This document shows, piece by piece, positions 17,660 through 28,617 of a stretch of 64,000 bases of DNA (positions are counted from its first letter, which is position 1; the number at the start of each line of letters is the position of its first letter). The DNA lies in contig CANQLV010000001.1 in assembly GCA_947624785.1 (NCBI GenBank), forward strand, positions 1 to 64,000. Reading direction: 5' to 3'. Source of the stretch: Akkermansia muciniphila. Its GTDB lineage: Bacteria; Verrucomicrobiota; Verrucomicrobiia; Verrucomicrobiales; Akkermansiaceae. The position numbers and the translations under genes are program-made. The notes beneath the pieces were generated by a model. It had not been told where the DNA came from. It was given only the letters and a program-made list of their open reading frames with translations, and searched no databases.

Positions 17660-18508
17660 ATGAAGAGAACATTATTCATCCTCATTTGCGCCTTCCTTTG
17701 CCCCATGGCTTCCCAGGCATCCTCCGTATTGATCAACATCGCCTGCGGCGTTGACGCCAGCAAAATGAGTGGTACCTCCAGTGCCTCCCAGAGCATGCAG
17801 ACCGGATCGTTTGCCGTGCAGACGGTGGATTCCGGCTCATGGAATGAAATCACGGCTACGGGCAATGGCGCTGCAACCAGTACTGATCAATCCATCTCCC
17901 TGGTTGATTCCTCCAACCGGGCTTCAGGATTGAGCATTTCCAGCATCAACCTGCCGGGAAGCAAAGGGGCTGGAGCTACTTTCAGCAACTTCCCGGCTGG
18001 TAATGCGGACCTGAGCAGCAAGTACGCCAACTACGGCAATGCGTGGAAAGGCGGCGTAAGCACAGCCACGGGTGGTTCGGGTTCCACCCAGTTGTTCACC
18101 CTGTCCGGGTTTCAGGCCAGTACCACTTACACCATCACCCTGTTGTGCGGGCGCGCGAACACCTATCCCGCCGCCGGTGGTAATACGTGCGGATTCACAC
18201 TGAACGGAATCGAAGGCCTTGCCGCCAGCGTCGCTACTGCGGGAAATGCTCCTTCCCCAACGATTGATGGTGGCACCGTCTCCGGCATTGGAGTGGATGG
18301 AGGTCAAATGACGGAAGTCACCTGGACGTTTACGACGGGTGATACTGTGGATTCCTCCCTGAATGTGTCTCTAACAGGAACAGGGGACTATAACGTCAAC
18401 ATGATTGAAATCAATAGTCTGAATGTTCCGGAGCCGGGCATCGCCTCTCTTTCCCTGCTGGGGCTGGGCGCGCTTGTGCTGCGCCGGAAGCGTTCTTCCG
18501 TCCATTAA
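17660..18508 (+). CDS. PEP-CTERM sorted exported protein
   Basis: A 282-residue secreted protein. Residues 1-20 form a signal peptide (MKRTLFILICAFLCPMASQA). The body is Ser/Gly/Thr-rich and low in Cys. It has an N-terminal VLINIACGVDASKMSG region and a beta-rich segment STTYTITLLCGRANTYP, similar in style to the first domain of the following GH36 protein. The C-terminus is a PEP-CTERM signal: VPEPG, a Leu-rich helix (IASLSLLGLGALVL) and RRKRSS. Such proteins are processed by an exosortase and anchored or released at the envelope. The gene sits 26 bp before the GH36 gene and is probably co-transcribed with it. Its leader carries the palindrome pair. The molecular role is unknown. Confidence 0.85.
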   Translation: MKRTLFILICAFLCPMASQASSVLINIACGVDASKMSGTSSASQSMQTGSFAVQTVDSGSWNEITATGNGAATSTDQSISLVDSSNRASGLSISSINLPGSKGAGATFSNFPAGNADLSSKYANYGNAWKGGVSTATGGSGSTQLFTLSGFQASTTYTITLLCGRANTYPAAGGNTCGFTLNGIEGLAASVATAGNAPSPTIDGGTVSGIGVDGGQMTEVTWTFTTGDTVDSSLNVSLTGTGDYNVNMIEINSLNVPEPGIASLSLLGLGALVLRRKRSSVH

Positions 18509-18540
18509 CCCGCGCAGGTTTTTTTCCCTTTTCCGTGAAC

Positions 18541-21500
18541 ATGAACTGGGGCCATCACGTTGGGGCGGTTTTTTTCTCTTTTTGCGCGGCCACGGCCGCG
18601 GCGGAAAACGGAAGCGGCTCCGGAGTTCTGCAGATTGATTTCGGACGCTACGCCGGGCGCACGGAAGCCGCCGGCTGGCATAATATCGCGCTGAATACCA
18701 CGGAGGGGGGAGACCCCGCCTCCCCCGTGGAACTTTATCTGAATGAGGCGTATTCCACCGGGCGCAAGCAATCCTCCGTGGAATTTCCGGATTCCTCCCT
18801 GGGAGAGGCCGGCAAAAATCCCGTACTGGTTATTTCCAGAACCAGAGGCACCAAATGCGGTACTCCCGGTCTTGAGGACAGCGTTTACCGGAAGCATAAC
18901 ACGGACATCCCCCACGAAAACCTGGCGGGGACGGCCGTCAGCAGCTGGCCGGCGGAAGCCGCGCGGGACAGCGTTTACGTCACTAATGGAACGGTTACCC
19001 TTACTTTTTCCCACCTGAAGGCGGGAACGTACACACTGGAATTGTTTGCAGGCAGGTCCGCGACCAATGGCGCCGGGGACGTTGCTTTTTCCATCCAGTC
19101 TCCTGAATCGTTCAGCACCAGCGGAAACTGCCTGGTAAGCGCTGCGGAAAATGAAAGGGGGCTTTACCTGAAAAGGACTTTTTCCCTCCCGGCGGGGCAG
19201 AACCTTGTCGTGACCGTAAGAGGCGGCGGGAGCGCCGCAGGAGCTTTGAACGGACTGATTCTTTCCGAAGGCGGGGAAGAGGACTCTTCTTCTTTCATCA
19301 CCATTGCGGGCAATGAAACGTCTCCCGTTCTGCTGGAAACGTGCCGGGCGTCCGGTACGGGAATGCATGGAACCAACGCGGAATGTTCTCTGCAAGTCCG
19401 GCTTCCCGCCTATGAAAAAGTAACATGGTTTGCCGCGGAGCAGGGGCGTTTTCCGGCGGATGCCAACCGGGAGCTGCCCTGGAACGCCGCTTCTTTAACG
19501 GACGTGCCGGGCGTGAGAAATCCGGCGGCCGGCGGCACTGCCGCCAACCGCGGCATGCTGGCCCTGTTCAAGCTGGCGAACGGCAAATACCTGGCCGTCG
19601 TTCCCCTCTGCGGAAACGCCTCCCTGTCCTGGCTGGAAATTTCCGGCCATTCGTTGTACGCCAAGAGCGGCACCTGGGGAGATTCCGTTTCCAGGGTTCC
19701 GGATGATCAGGAACCGATGTTATGTTATGCCGTTTCCGATGATATTTACACCGCTACAAAACAGGCTTGGGAAGCCGCCATGGCCCATCCCCGCCTTCAG
19801 GGAAAATCCCTGTGGCGCTATGAGAAAGACGCCTCCTATCCGGAACCGTTCAAATACCTGGGATGGTGCAGCTGGGAACAGTACAAGGGAAATATCAATT
19901 CCGGTCTTCTGGAAAATGCGGCCCGGACCATTAATGCGGGATCTCTTCCGGTACGCTGGATGCTGGTGGACGACGGTTTTCAAACCCAGCAGGGCTACCG
20001 TCTGAAATCATTCTCCCCGGACGCTTCCAAATTTCCCCGTGGCTGGTCCCCCCTGATGGCCCAGAGGAACCTGCAAAAGGACAGGATCTCGTGGCTGGGG
20101 CTGTGGCATTCCTTTTGCGGGGAAAAGCAGGGCATTCATGCTGAAAACACGCTGGGTATGAATGATAAGCTCCTTTCTATCAACGGCGTTTATTATCCGG
20201 GAGGGAGCGAGCAAGGAGCTGATGCGTTTTATGAAGCGTTTATGAAATCCGTAAGTGACGCCGGATTCAATTTCGTCAAAATCGACTATCAGACAAGCTA
20301 CCTGGGATTGACCAAAGGGACGGGAAACGCCGCGGAAAGAATGGGCTGGTGCCTGCGGGCGCTGGAGAAGGCCGTAACGAACAACAGTTCCCTGCTTGGC
20401 ATGATCAACTGCATGGCCCACGGAACGCTCAACGTATTCAATACGGGGCGGAGCGCCGTGACGCGGTGCAGCATTGACTATTCCCTGGGCAATTTGAATG
20501 CGGCCCGCAGCCATTTGTTCCAGTCTTACACCAACAGCCTGTGGCTGGGGCAGACGGCGTGGCCGGACCATGACATGTTCCATTCTTCCGACGGGGCGTG
20601 CGGCAGCGTCATGGCCCTGTCCAAGGCTCTTTCCGGAGCGCCGGTTTACTTGTCCGATGCTCCGGATTCTTTTGACTCCGCCAACATTCTTCCTTTGGTT
20701 CAGCGGGACGGAAGGCTGCTGAGGCCCCTGGCTCCTGCCGTTCCCCTTCCGGACTCCTGCTTCATCCATCCCCTGACCAGCGTTTCCCTGTACGGGGTCA
20801 TTGCTCCGTTGAACAACCATTGCGCCGCTGTGATTTATTATAACCTGAATACGGATTCCACCACCAGGACCGGCGTGCTGCGCCCGGATGATTATCCCAA
20901 TGCCGCAGCCATGCTGCAGGGAACGGACGCCGGAAAAAACTGGGAGGTGCCTGCGGAGGGGCTTGTGGCTTACGATTGGAGAAACAAGCGGGGAGTTAAA
21001 CTGACGGCGCGGGGGGTGGCGTTGAGCCTTCCGAGCGCGGAAGGCGGAACTATGCAAGATGTATTCTACCTGCTGGCCCCTGTAAAAAATGGCTGGGCTG
21101 TTTTGGGAAATCCGGAAAAATTTTTATCCCCCGCCTGCGTGAGGGAAGGCATTTCCTCTTCCGCCACGGAAATGGAATTCACGCTGGAAGATGCTGAACA
21201 AGTGCTGATTTACCAGGAGGAAGGCACTCCGGTGATAGAAGGCTCCGTCTCCATCACCCCCGTACCGGGAAGTGCGGGGTTCTTCCTGGTGAGGTTCCCT
21301 GAAAGCGCTGACCGCAACCGCGTGGTGCGGGTTCGAAGGGAGGTGAAGCCTGAACTTGCAGGATACGAGAAATGGAAAAAAGATCATTTTGAGGGAACGG
21401 ATGCCGATTCCGCTCCGGACGGAAACCCGGCGGGGGACGGCATCGTCAACCTGATGAAATACGCTACCGGACGGGATCCACTGAAACCGTGCGGGAGCGT

Positions 21501-21738
21501 GACAACGCTAACGGTGAAGCAGCTGGGCGGGAAAAAATACATGGCGCTGGCGTGGCCGGTTAATCCTGATGCTAAGGATGTGGCGTTTGCAGTGGAAAGC
21601 TCCGGAAACCTGGAAGAGTGGGTGGAAGAATCCGGTGCAAGGGTGTCCGGTTCCCGGGGAGAATATGTGGACGGCGTGGAGATTGGTGGCACAGGGCCGG
21701 AAAGGCGGTTCCTGAGGCTGAAGGTGACGCGGTTGTAA
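18541..21738 (+). CDS. Secreted GH36 glycosidase (raffinose synthase/alpha-galactosidase type)
   Basis: A protein of 1,065 residues with a signal peptide (hydrophobic AVFFSFCAATAAA). GTG at 18535 in the same frame is an alternative start. Residues about 25-230 form an N-terminal beta-rich module similar to the upstream PEP-CTERM protein. The catalytic region shows GWCSWEQYKG, WMLVDDGFQ, the nucleophile Asp582 in FVKIDYQ, SIDYSLGNLNAARSH, and DHDMFHS with Asp678 as likely acid/base. This pattern is that of the Sip1/raffinose synthase branch of GH36, so the likely activity is alpha-galactosidase. The C-terminus has DGNPAGDGIVNLMKYATG, a short Asp-rich motif common in secreted Verrucomicrobia enzymes, followed by a small beta domain. 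Transglycosylation cannot be excluded from sequence. Confidence 0.85.
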   Translation: MNWGHHVGAVFFSFCAATAAAENGSGSGVLQIDFGRYAGRTEAAGWHNIALNTTEGGDPASPVELYLNEAYSTGRKQSSVEFPDSSLGEAGKNPVLVISRTRGTKCGTPGLEDSVYRKHNTDIPHENLAGTAVSSWPAEAARDSVYVTNGTVTLTFSHLKAGTYTLELFAGRSATNGAGDVAFSIQSPESFSTSGNCLVSAAENERGLYLKRTFSLPAGQNLVVTVRGGGSAAGALNGLILSEGGEEDSSSFITIAGNETSPVLLETCRASGTGMHGTNAECSLQVRLPAYEKVTWFAAEQGRFPADANRELPWNAASLTDVPGVRNPAAGGTAANRGMLALFKLANGKYLAVVPLCGNASLSWLEISGHSLYAKSGTWGDSVSRVPDDQEPMLCYAVSDDIYTATKQAWEAAMAHPRLQGKSLWRYEKDASYPEPFKYLGWCSWEQYKGNINSGLLENAARTINAGSLPVRWMLVDDGFQTQQGYRLKSFSPDASKFPRGWSPLMAQRNLQKDRISWLGLWHSFCGEKQGIHAENTLGMNDKLLSINGVYYPGGSEQGADAFYEAFMKSVSDAGFNFVKIDYQTSYLGLTKGTGNAAERMGWCLRALEKAVTNNSSLLGMINCMAHGTLNVFNTGRSAVTRCSIDYSLGNLNAARSHLFQSYTNSLWLGQTAWPDHDMFHSSDGACGSVMALSKALSGAPVYLSDAPDSFDSANILPLVQRDGRLLRPLAPAVPLPDSCFIHPLTSVSLYGVIAPLNNHCAAVIYYNLNTDSTTRTGVLRPDDYPNAAAMLQGTDAGKNWEVPAEGLVAYDWRNKRGVKLTARGVALSLPSAEGGTMQDVFYLLAPVKNGWAVLGNPEKFLSPACVREGISSSATEMEFTLEDAEQVLIYQEEGTPVIEGSVSITPVPGSAGFFLVRFPESADRNRVVRVRREVKPELAGYEKWKKDHFEGTDADSAPDGNPAGDGIVNLMKYATGRDPLKPCGSVTTLTVKQLGGKKYMALAWPVNPDAKDVAFAVESSGNLEEWVEESGARVSGSRGEYVDGVEIGGTGPERRFLRLKVTRL

Positions 21739-21865
21739 AAAAGCGGGCGGCCTTTTCGCTGCTCTCCGGGATTTTTTCACCGGGAAAGGTCTTGGACCAA
21801 GCTGAACCGACGCGTGCACGGCTTGCCCGCGCGGAAAAAAGCTGCCCAGGCTCCATGCCTGCGAT

Positions 21866-22459
21866 TCAGGACAGAAAGGAGGACAGGGCCTCCTTCAGCA
21901 TGTTCCTGGCGCGGAACAGGAGGCTTTTAGTGGCGGGAACCGTCATGTCCAGCGTTTTGGCTATTTCCTCATAGGGCATGCTCTCAAAGCGGCGCAGCTG
22001 GACGGCCAGGCGGGCTTTTTCCGGCAGGGCGGAGATCGCCTCATCCACGGCACGCTGGAGTTCCGCGTGTTCCAGGGCTTCATCCGGGGCCTGGGAAGGT
22101 TCCAGAAACACGGTCATGCCGCCTTCCTCCTCCATGGCGTCCGCGGAAGTGGTGGGCTTGCGTTTCTGGCGGCGCACCTCATTGAACACCAGGTTGCGCA
22201 GAATGGTGAACATCCAGGTGGTGAACCGGGCGGAAGGTTCGTAATTTCCGGCCCCCTTCCAGATGCGGATGAAAACCTGCTGGGCGATATCCTCCACCTC
22301 CGGCCCGTTGTTCAGCATGCGGGCCACGGTGGCGTACACGGCATTCTGGTGTTTGCGGACCAGCATTTCCATGGCGCAAGCGTCGCCATTCCTGACTCTC
22401 AGCATCAGCTGGGCGTCCTCGTCTGGTTCCGCAGGCGGCATGTCTTGTGCTTCGTCCAT
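21866..22459 (-). CDS. ECF-type RNA polymerase sigma factor
   Basis: A 197-residue sigma-70 family protein starting at ATG 22457-22459 with a GGGA motif just upstream. Region 2 is visible as VEDIAQQVFIRIWKGAGNY and FTTWMFTILRNLVFNEVRR. Region 4 is LPEKARLAVQLRRFESMPYEEIAKTL followed by a VPATKSLLFRAR helix. Longer in-frame starts upstream lack any sigma-factor similarity. No anti-sigma gene is adjacent: the neighbours are the convergent GH36 gene and the divergent csoR locus. Its inducing signal is therefore unknown. Confidence 0.85.
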   Translation of the reverse strand: MDEAQDMPPAEPDEDAQLMLRVRNGDACAMEMLVRKHQNAVYATVARMLNNGPEVEDIAQQVFIRIWKGAGNYEPSARFTTWMFTILRNLVFNEVRRQKRKPTTSADAMEEEGGMTVFLEPSQAPDEALEHAELQRAVDEAISALPEKARLAVQLRRFESMPYEEIAKTLDMTVPATKSLLFRARNMLKEALSSFLS

Positions 22460-22941
22460 GAAATTCCCTTTTATAAACCCCGTGTCCGGGGAAAGGTTGC
22501 ATCCGGAAGGGCGCATGCCCCGGAAAAAAGGTCTATCCCATTTTTCCGCGGCTGACGAGATGAAAACGGGTCTTTCTTCTCTTTCCGAGCAAGGCGCCGG
22601 ACAAAACGTTTTGCTCCTGCCGATGGCCGGTGACGGCTCCGGTAGGAGGAACGTCCCGTTCTTTTCCTGAGGCGGAGACGGAACGTGATGGAAATACGGA
22701 GGACTCCCTCCATGCCGCCGGTTTGACAATGGTGAGGGTCGCTCATCATGCCCGGGAACGCCTGTATAAGTTGAAGCCGGACCCGTTTGACGGGGTAAGA
22801 CCGGAACTTCGTGTTTCCAGGCTTCATGCCGGGGAAAGAGCGGGGCTGGGAGGGATTGATGCGCCTGGAATAGGTGGGAAGGAAAGGGGCGGGATGACAG
22901 TAGCCCCTTCCGGATGAAACGCCCGCGGGAGGACTCTGTTC
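22460..22941. other. Intergenic region, no gene seen
   Basis: About 480 bases between the divergent sigma-factor and csoR genes. A loose inverted repeat lies around 22748-22845 (CCCGGGAACGCCTG against CAGGCTTCATGCCGGGG), which could be a dispersed repeat remnant. Open frames on both strands look non-coding. Confidence 0.4.
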
Positions 22942-22970
22942 TTGACAGCATTTCCTGCCTGCCTGATAAC
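22942..22970 (+). promoter_or_regulatory. Promoter of csoR
   Basis: TTGACA (22942-22947) is followed after 17 bases by GATAAC (22965-22970). The CsoR-like operator begins 12 bp downstream. Confidence 0.65.
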
Positions 22971-22982
22971 CTGATGATACAG

Positions 22983-22998
22983 ATACCCCTAACAGTAT
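22983..22998. promoter_or_regulatory. CsoR-like operator 1
   Basis: ATACCCCTAACAGTAT matches 14 of 16 bases of the element in the ATPase promoter (23358-23373). It lies in the csoR leader, which suggests autoregulation. Confidence 0.6.
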
Positions 22999-23012
22999 AA
23001 GGAAACGCCGCA

Positions 23013-23288
23013 ATGAAACAATGCATGAATTCTGAAAATTTGCATCGCCGCCTCAAGAAAATCATCGGACAGGTGCAGGCGATCGACAGGATGGTTGACG
23101 AGGACGTTCCCTGTGAGGATGTGCTTGCCCAGCTTAATGCCGCCAAGTCCGCGTTGCACAAGGTGGGGCAGGTCGTGCTGGAGGGGCATATCAGCCATTG
23201 CGTCCGGGACGGGCTGGAGCACGGAGACCCGGAGCAGACCATCGCACGCTTTACCAAGGCGGTCGAACGGTTTGCCAACATGATTTAG
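23013..23288 (+). CDS. csoR: CsoR-type copper-sensing repressor
   Basis: A 91-residue all-helical repressor of the CsoR/FrmR/RcnR family (DUF156), with LHRRLKKIIGQVQAIDRMVDE at the N-terminus. Cys34, His59 and Cys63 have exactly the spacing of the Cu(I) ligands of CsoR (Cys, His 25 later, Cys 29 later). This favours copper over nickel or formaldehyde sensing. Apo-protein should bind DNA and Cu(I) should release it. Two matching C-rich dyads occur in its own leader and in the promoter of the following P-type ATPase, the expected targets. The gene is 125 bp before the ATPase, which has its own promoter. Confidence 0.85.
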   Translation: MKQCMNSENLHRRLKKIIGQVQAIDRMVDEDVPCEDVLAQLNAAKSALHKVGQVVLEGHISHCVRDGLEHGDPEQTIARFTKAVERFANMI

Positions 23289-23346
23289 CCGCGGGGGTGC
23301 AAGGAGTTTTTTCAGCCGCCATTTCCGGGGATTTTCCCGTCTCCTC

Positions 23347-23376
23347 TTGACAAACCTATACCCCTATAAGTATATA
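23347..23376 (+). promoter_or_regulatory. Promoter of the P1B ATPase gene
   Basis: TTGACA (23347-23352) is followed after 18 bases by TATATA (23371-23376). The spacer holds the CsoR-like operator. Confidence 0.7.
23358..23373. promoter_or_regulatory. CsoR-like operator 2
   Basis: ATACCCCTATAAGTAT lies between the -35 and -10 boxes, where a bound repressor would block RNA polymerase. It shares 14 of 16 bases with operator 1. Confidence 0.65.
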
Positions 23377-23383
23377 AAACCCG

Positions 23384-23397
23384 TACCCGCATGGGTA
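23384..23397. promoter_or_regulatory. Second dyad in the ATPase leader
   Basis: TACCC-GCAT-GGGTA is a perfect 5-bp-arm dyad just downstream of the -10 box. It resembles classical CsoR/RcnR half-sites and may be an extra repressor site. Confidence 0.5.
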
Positions 23398-23413
23398 TGG
23401 AAAGGAGAATCAT

Positions 23414-25324
23414 ATGCTGGTCCGATTGGAAAAACTGCTGGAATGGGGAGGGACAAGGCGCGACGTCGCGCTGCTGTCCGTTTCCGGATTCGCGCTGCTG
23501 TTGAGCATGCTTGGTATTGAACCGCTTCCCTTTGGCGTCGCGTGGATAGCCATTGTGCTGTGCGGCGTTCCCATCGTGCTGGAAGCCGTGCTTGGACTGG
23601 CGGCTGCCTGGGACATCAAGGCGGATGTGCTCGTTTCCATCGCGCTGGTCGCTTCCGTCATCATCGGGGAGGACTTTGCCGCGGCGGAAATTGCGTTCAT
23701 CATGCAGATCGGCGCGCTGCTTGAGGATCTGACGGTGGCCAGAGCCCGGGCGGGAATTGAAAAGCTGGTTCATCTGACCCCGGCCACCGCCCGGAAAGTG
23801 GACGGCTCCCGGGAGGAGGTCATTCCGGCGGAACAGGTACGCGCGGGGGACGTCCTCCGCGTGCTGCCCGGCGAAACGGTTCCGGCGGACGGAGTGATTC
23901 TTTCCGGCCGCACTTCCATCAACCAGGCCGTGATGACGGGGGAACCCCTTCCGGTGGATAAGGGGGCCGGGGACGAGGTTTCCAGCGGAACGGTCAACCA
24001 GTTCGGGGCCTTTGACATGAAAGCGGCCAGGACCGGGGAGGACAGTTCCATTCAGCGCATGGTCCGTCTCGTCCAATCCGCGGATGCTGGAAAGGCCGGA
24101 ATTGTGAGCCTGGCGGACCGCTGGGCCACCTGGATCGTCGTCATTGCCCTGGCTTCCGCAGGGCTGGCCTGGCTGGCCACGGGCGAACTGATCCGAGCCG
24201 TCACCATCCTGGTGGTATTCTGTCCCTGCGCGCTTGTGCTGGCTACCCCCACGGCGGTCATGGCGGCCATTGGAAACGCCGCCAGGCATGGATTTCTGGT
24301 GCGGGAGGGGGATGCCCTGGAACGCCTGGCCTCCGTATCCCACCTCACCTTTGACAAGACGGGAACGCTTACCCACGGGACGCCCCGCGTGGCGGCGGTA
24401 CGCAGTTTCCTGCCGGACCTCCATGAACAGGAGCTTTACAGGTATGCCGCCTGCGCGGAACTGCGGTCGGAACACCCTCTGGGCAAGGCGATCGTCCGCT
24501 GCTGCCGGAAGGAAGGAAAGCAGGAGCTTCCCCAGCCGGAACAGTTCCGCATGATTCCGGGGAGGGGCGTCCAGGCCGTCCTGGACGGGAGGGAACTGGT
24601 AGCCGGGAACCTGGAATTATTCCGGGAAAACGGGCTGGAGGTGCCCGGCGAGGTCCGCAGGGCGGCGGAACAGTACCAAAGGGAGGGATGCACCGTGATT
24701 TTCCTCGGCATGGATCGTAAGGCCGCGGGCTTCATCGCCCTGTCGGACACCCTGCGGGAGGATGCCGTCTCCACCATCCGGGAAGTGGCGGAAACCGGGG
24801 TGGTTCCCGTGCTGCTGACCGGAGACCATGGGAATGCCGCGGCCCATGTAGCCGGGCAGCTAGGCATTGAGCGGCTTTACGCGGACTGCCTGCCGGAGGA
24901 CAAGTTCAACTGGATTGACGCATTCCAGAAGGAACGGAACCGGGTGTGCATGATCGGGGACGGAATCAATGACGCGCCGGCCCTGAAAACCTCCCATGCC
25001 GGAATTGCGATGGGCGGCATAGGCAGCGGCATTGCCGTGGACGCCGCGGACATTGTCCTGGTCAACGACGATATCCGGGAACTCCCCCATCTGCTGCGCC
25101 TGGCAAGACGCATGATGGGCACGATCAAGTGCAATCTGACGTTCTCCATGGCCCTGAACTTCATCGCCGTCATCCTGGCGGCGGCCGGGATATTGAATCC
25201 CGTGGCGGGCGCATTGGTCCACAATGCGGGTTCCGTCGTCGTGATCGTCAATTCCGTCTTTCTGCTGAAATGGGAAAGGAAGAAGGGCATGGCTTCCCAT
25301 GGCGCGGGGGAAACAGCTTCATGA
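23414..25324 (+). CDS. P1B-type heavy-metal exporting ATPase
   Basis: A 636-residue inner-membrane ATPase. Visible parts are the MTGE actuator motif (174-177), CPC in the metal-site helix (270-272), the phosphorylated Asp314 in DKTGT, an SEHPLGKA motif, and GDGINDAP near 516. It has no N-terminal CxxC metal-binding domain. The last helices read MALNFIAVILAAAG and ALVHNAGSVVVIVNS. They lack both the MxxSS typical of Cu(I) pumps and the DxG typical of Zn/Cd pumps. The metal is therefore uncertain from the pump alone. The upstream copper-type CsoR and its operators argue for Cu(I) or Ag(I) efflux. Transcription is probably induced when CsoR binds copper. Confidence 0.85.
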   Translation: MLVRLEKLLEWGGTRRDVALLSVSGFALLLSMLGIEPLPFGVAWIAIVLCGVPIVLEAVLGLAAAWDIKADVLVSIALVASVIIGEDFAAAEIAFIMQIGALLEDLTVARARAGIEKLVHLTPATARKVDGSREEVIPAEQVRAGDVLRVLPGETVPADGVILSGRTSINQAVMTGEPLPVDKGAGDEVSSGTVNQFGAFDMKAARTGEDSSIQRMVRLVQSADAGKAGIVSLADRWATWIVVIALASAGLAWLATGELIRAVTILVVFCPCALVLATPTAVMAAIGNAARHGFLVREGDALERLASVSHLTFDKTGTLTHGTPRVAAVRSFLPDLHEQELYRYAACAELRSEHPLGKAIVRCCRKEGKQELPQPEQFRMIPGRGVQAVLDGRELVAGNLELFRENGLEVPGEVRRAAEQYQREGCTVIFLGMDRKAAGFIALSDTLREDAVSTIREVAETGVVPVLLTGDHGNAAAHVAGQLGIERLYADCLPEDKFNWIDAFQKERNRVCMIGDGINDAPALKTSHAGIAMGGIGSGIAVDAADIVLVNDDIRELPHLLRLARRMMGTIKCNLTFSMALNFIAVILAAAGILNPVAGALVHNAGSVVVIVNSVFLLKWERKKGMASHGAGETAS

Positions 25325-25377
25325 CGGGCGGGAAAAGGGAGGATCGTGCGCTCTGCGGACGCATGATATTCAGTTGA

Positions 25378-27480
<2,103 letters not shown>

Positions 27481-27582
27481 GGGGGCCGAAGGCGCGGCGT
27501 CACGGTGGCCTCCGGATTGTCAGGAGCGCGAACGCCTGAAAAAGAATGACAAGAGCAGGGATGATGCTATGATGCCTTTAAG

Positions 27583-28527
27583 ATGAAGAGTTCATTTTTT
27601 CCTGTCCTTGGCATTCTTTCTCTGGCTTCTGCCGTGGTTTGTTCCGCATCTCCCGTATGGGAGACGGATTGGAACAAGGCTCTGGAAAAAGCCGGCAAAA
27701 GCGGCCAGCCGGTGCTGGTTGACTTCACCGGCTCCGACTGGTGCCCGGGATGTATTTATCTGCGCAAAAATATTTTTGATACGGACGCTTTCTCCAAATA
27801 TGCGGGAGACAACAACTTCCTGCTGTTGGAGCTGGATTTTCCCAGGACGGAGGGGAAAATGCCTCCGGAACAGCTCAAGTTTCATGAGGAATTGATGCGC
27901 CGTTACGGAATCTCCGTGTTCCCCTCCGTCCTGATGATGGAGGGGAATGGGGCTCCTTATGCCAAAATAGTGGGGCCCTCCAGAACGGTGGAGGAATATT
28001 TGAAGAAACTGGAAGCCGCCGGGGAGATGAGGCTGAAGCTGAAAGAAGCCGTGGCTGCGGCCCGCGCGCTGGAAGGAAAGGAAAAACTGGAAAAACTGGT
28101 GCAGGCCATCAAGCTGCTTCCGGAAGATTTGCAGCCCTGTCAGAAGGAATTGATTGCGGAAATCTCCGCCCTGGACCCGGAGGACCAGTACGGATTTGCC
28201 GGGAAGGCTGAAAAAGCCGTAACTCTGGCGGCGCAGCGGCTCATGATGGAGCAATTTTACAAAAAACACGCGGGCCCCTTTTCCGCAGAAAAAATCCGTG
28301 CGGGAAAGGAAGAGGCTTTGCAAATGCTGGAGAAGCGGGACCTCCTGCCGGCCATCCGCCTGGAAATAGCCAAATACGTCAGCGACGGGTATGCGCTGGA
28401 GCGCAATTATCCCAAGGCCCTGGAATACCTGAACATGGCCCGTGACGCCGATCCGGAATCTCAGGCGGCCAAAAAGCTGGAGCCATGGATCGACAATATG
28501 CAGAAAATAATCAATAAGGGAAAATAA
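27583..28527 (+). CDS. Exported thioredoxin-fold protein with helical C-terminal domain
   Basis: A 314-residue protein with a signal peptide (MKSSFFPVLGILSLASAVVCSA). Residues about 25-150 form a thioredoxin-like domain. The active-site segment is VLVDFTGSDWCPGCIYLRKNIF, with CPGC as the redox pair, and FPSVLMM contains the conserved cis-Pro. Residues about 155-314 are helical and end in a TPR-like unit (LEYLNMARDADPESQAA). A role in periplasmic thiol reduction or disulfide exchange is likely. The partner is unknown. It stands alone, with thiC upstream and an ECF sigma operon downstream. Confidence 0.8.
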   Translation: MKSSFFPVLGILSLASAVVCSASPVWETDWNKALEKAGKSGQPVLVDFTGSDWCPGCIYLRKNIFDTDAFSKYAGDNNFLLLELDFPRTEGKMPPEQLKFHEELMRRYGISVFPSVLMMEGNGAPYAKIVGPSRTVEEYLKKLEAAGEMRLKLKEAVAAARALEGKEKLEKLVQAIKLLPEDLQPCQKELIAEISALDPEDQYGFAGKAEKAVTLAAQRLMMEQFYKKHAGPFSAEKIRAGKEEALQMLEKRDLLPAIRLEIAKYVSDGYALERNYPKALEYLNMARDADPESQAAKKLEPWIDNMQKIINKGK

Positions 28528-28617
28528 GCCCTTTTCAGGAAGGCATTCCCTCTTCCCGTGAAGAGGAAAACTATATTCCGTCTTTTATTTTAAACAAAAA
28601 AATGAGCTTGCTGCGCT

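Noticed and set aside
22471..23013. A 180-codon minus frame between the sigma factor and csoR
   Set aside because: Low-complexity Arg/Ser/Pro translation that overlaps the csoR promoter; looks like repeat or non-coding DNA.
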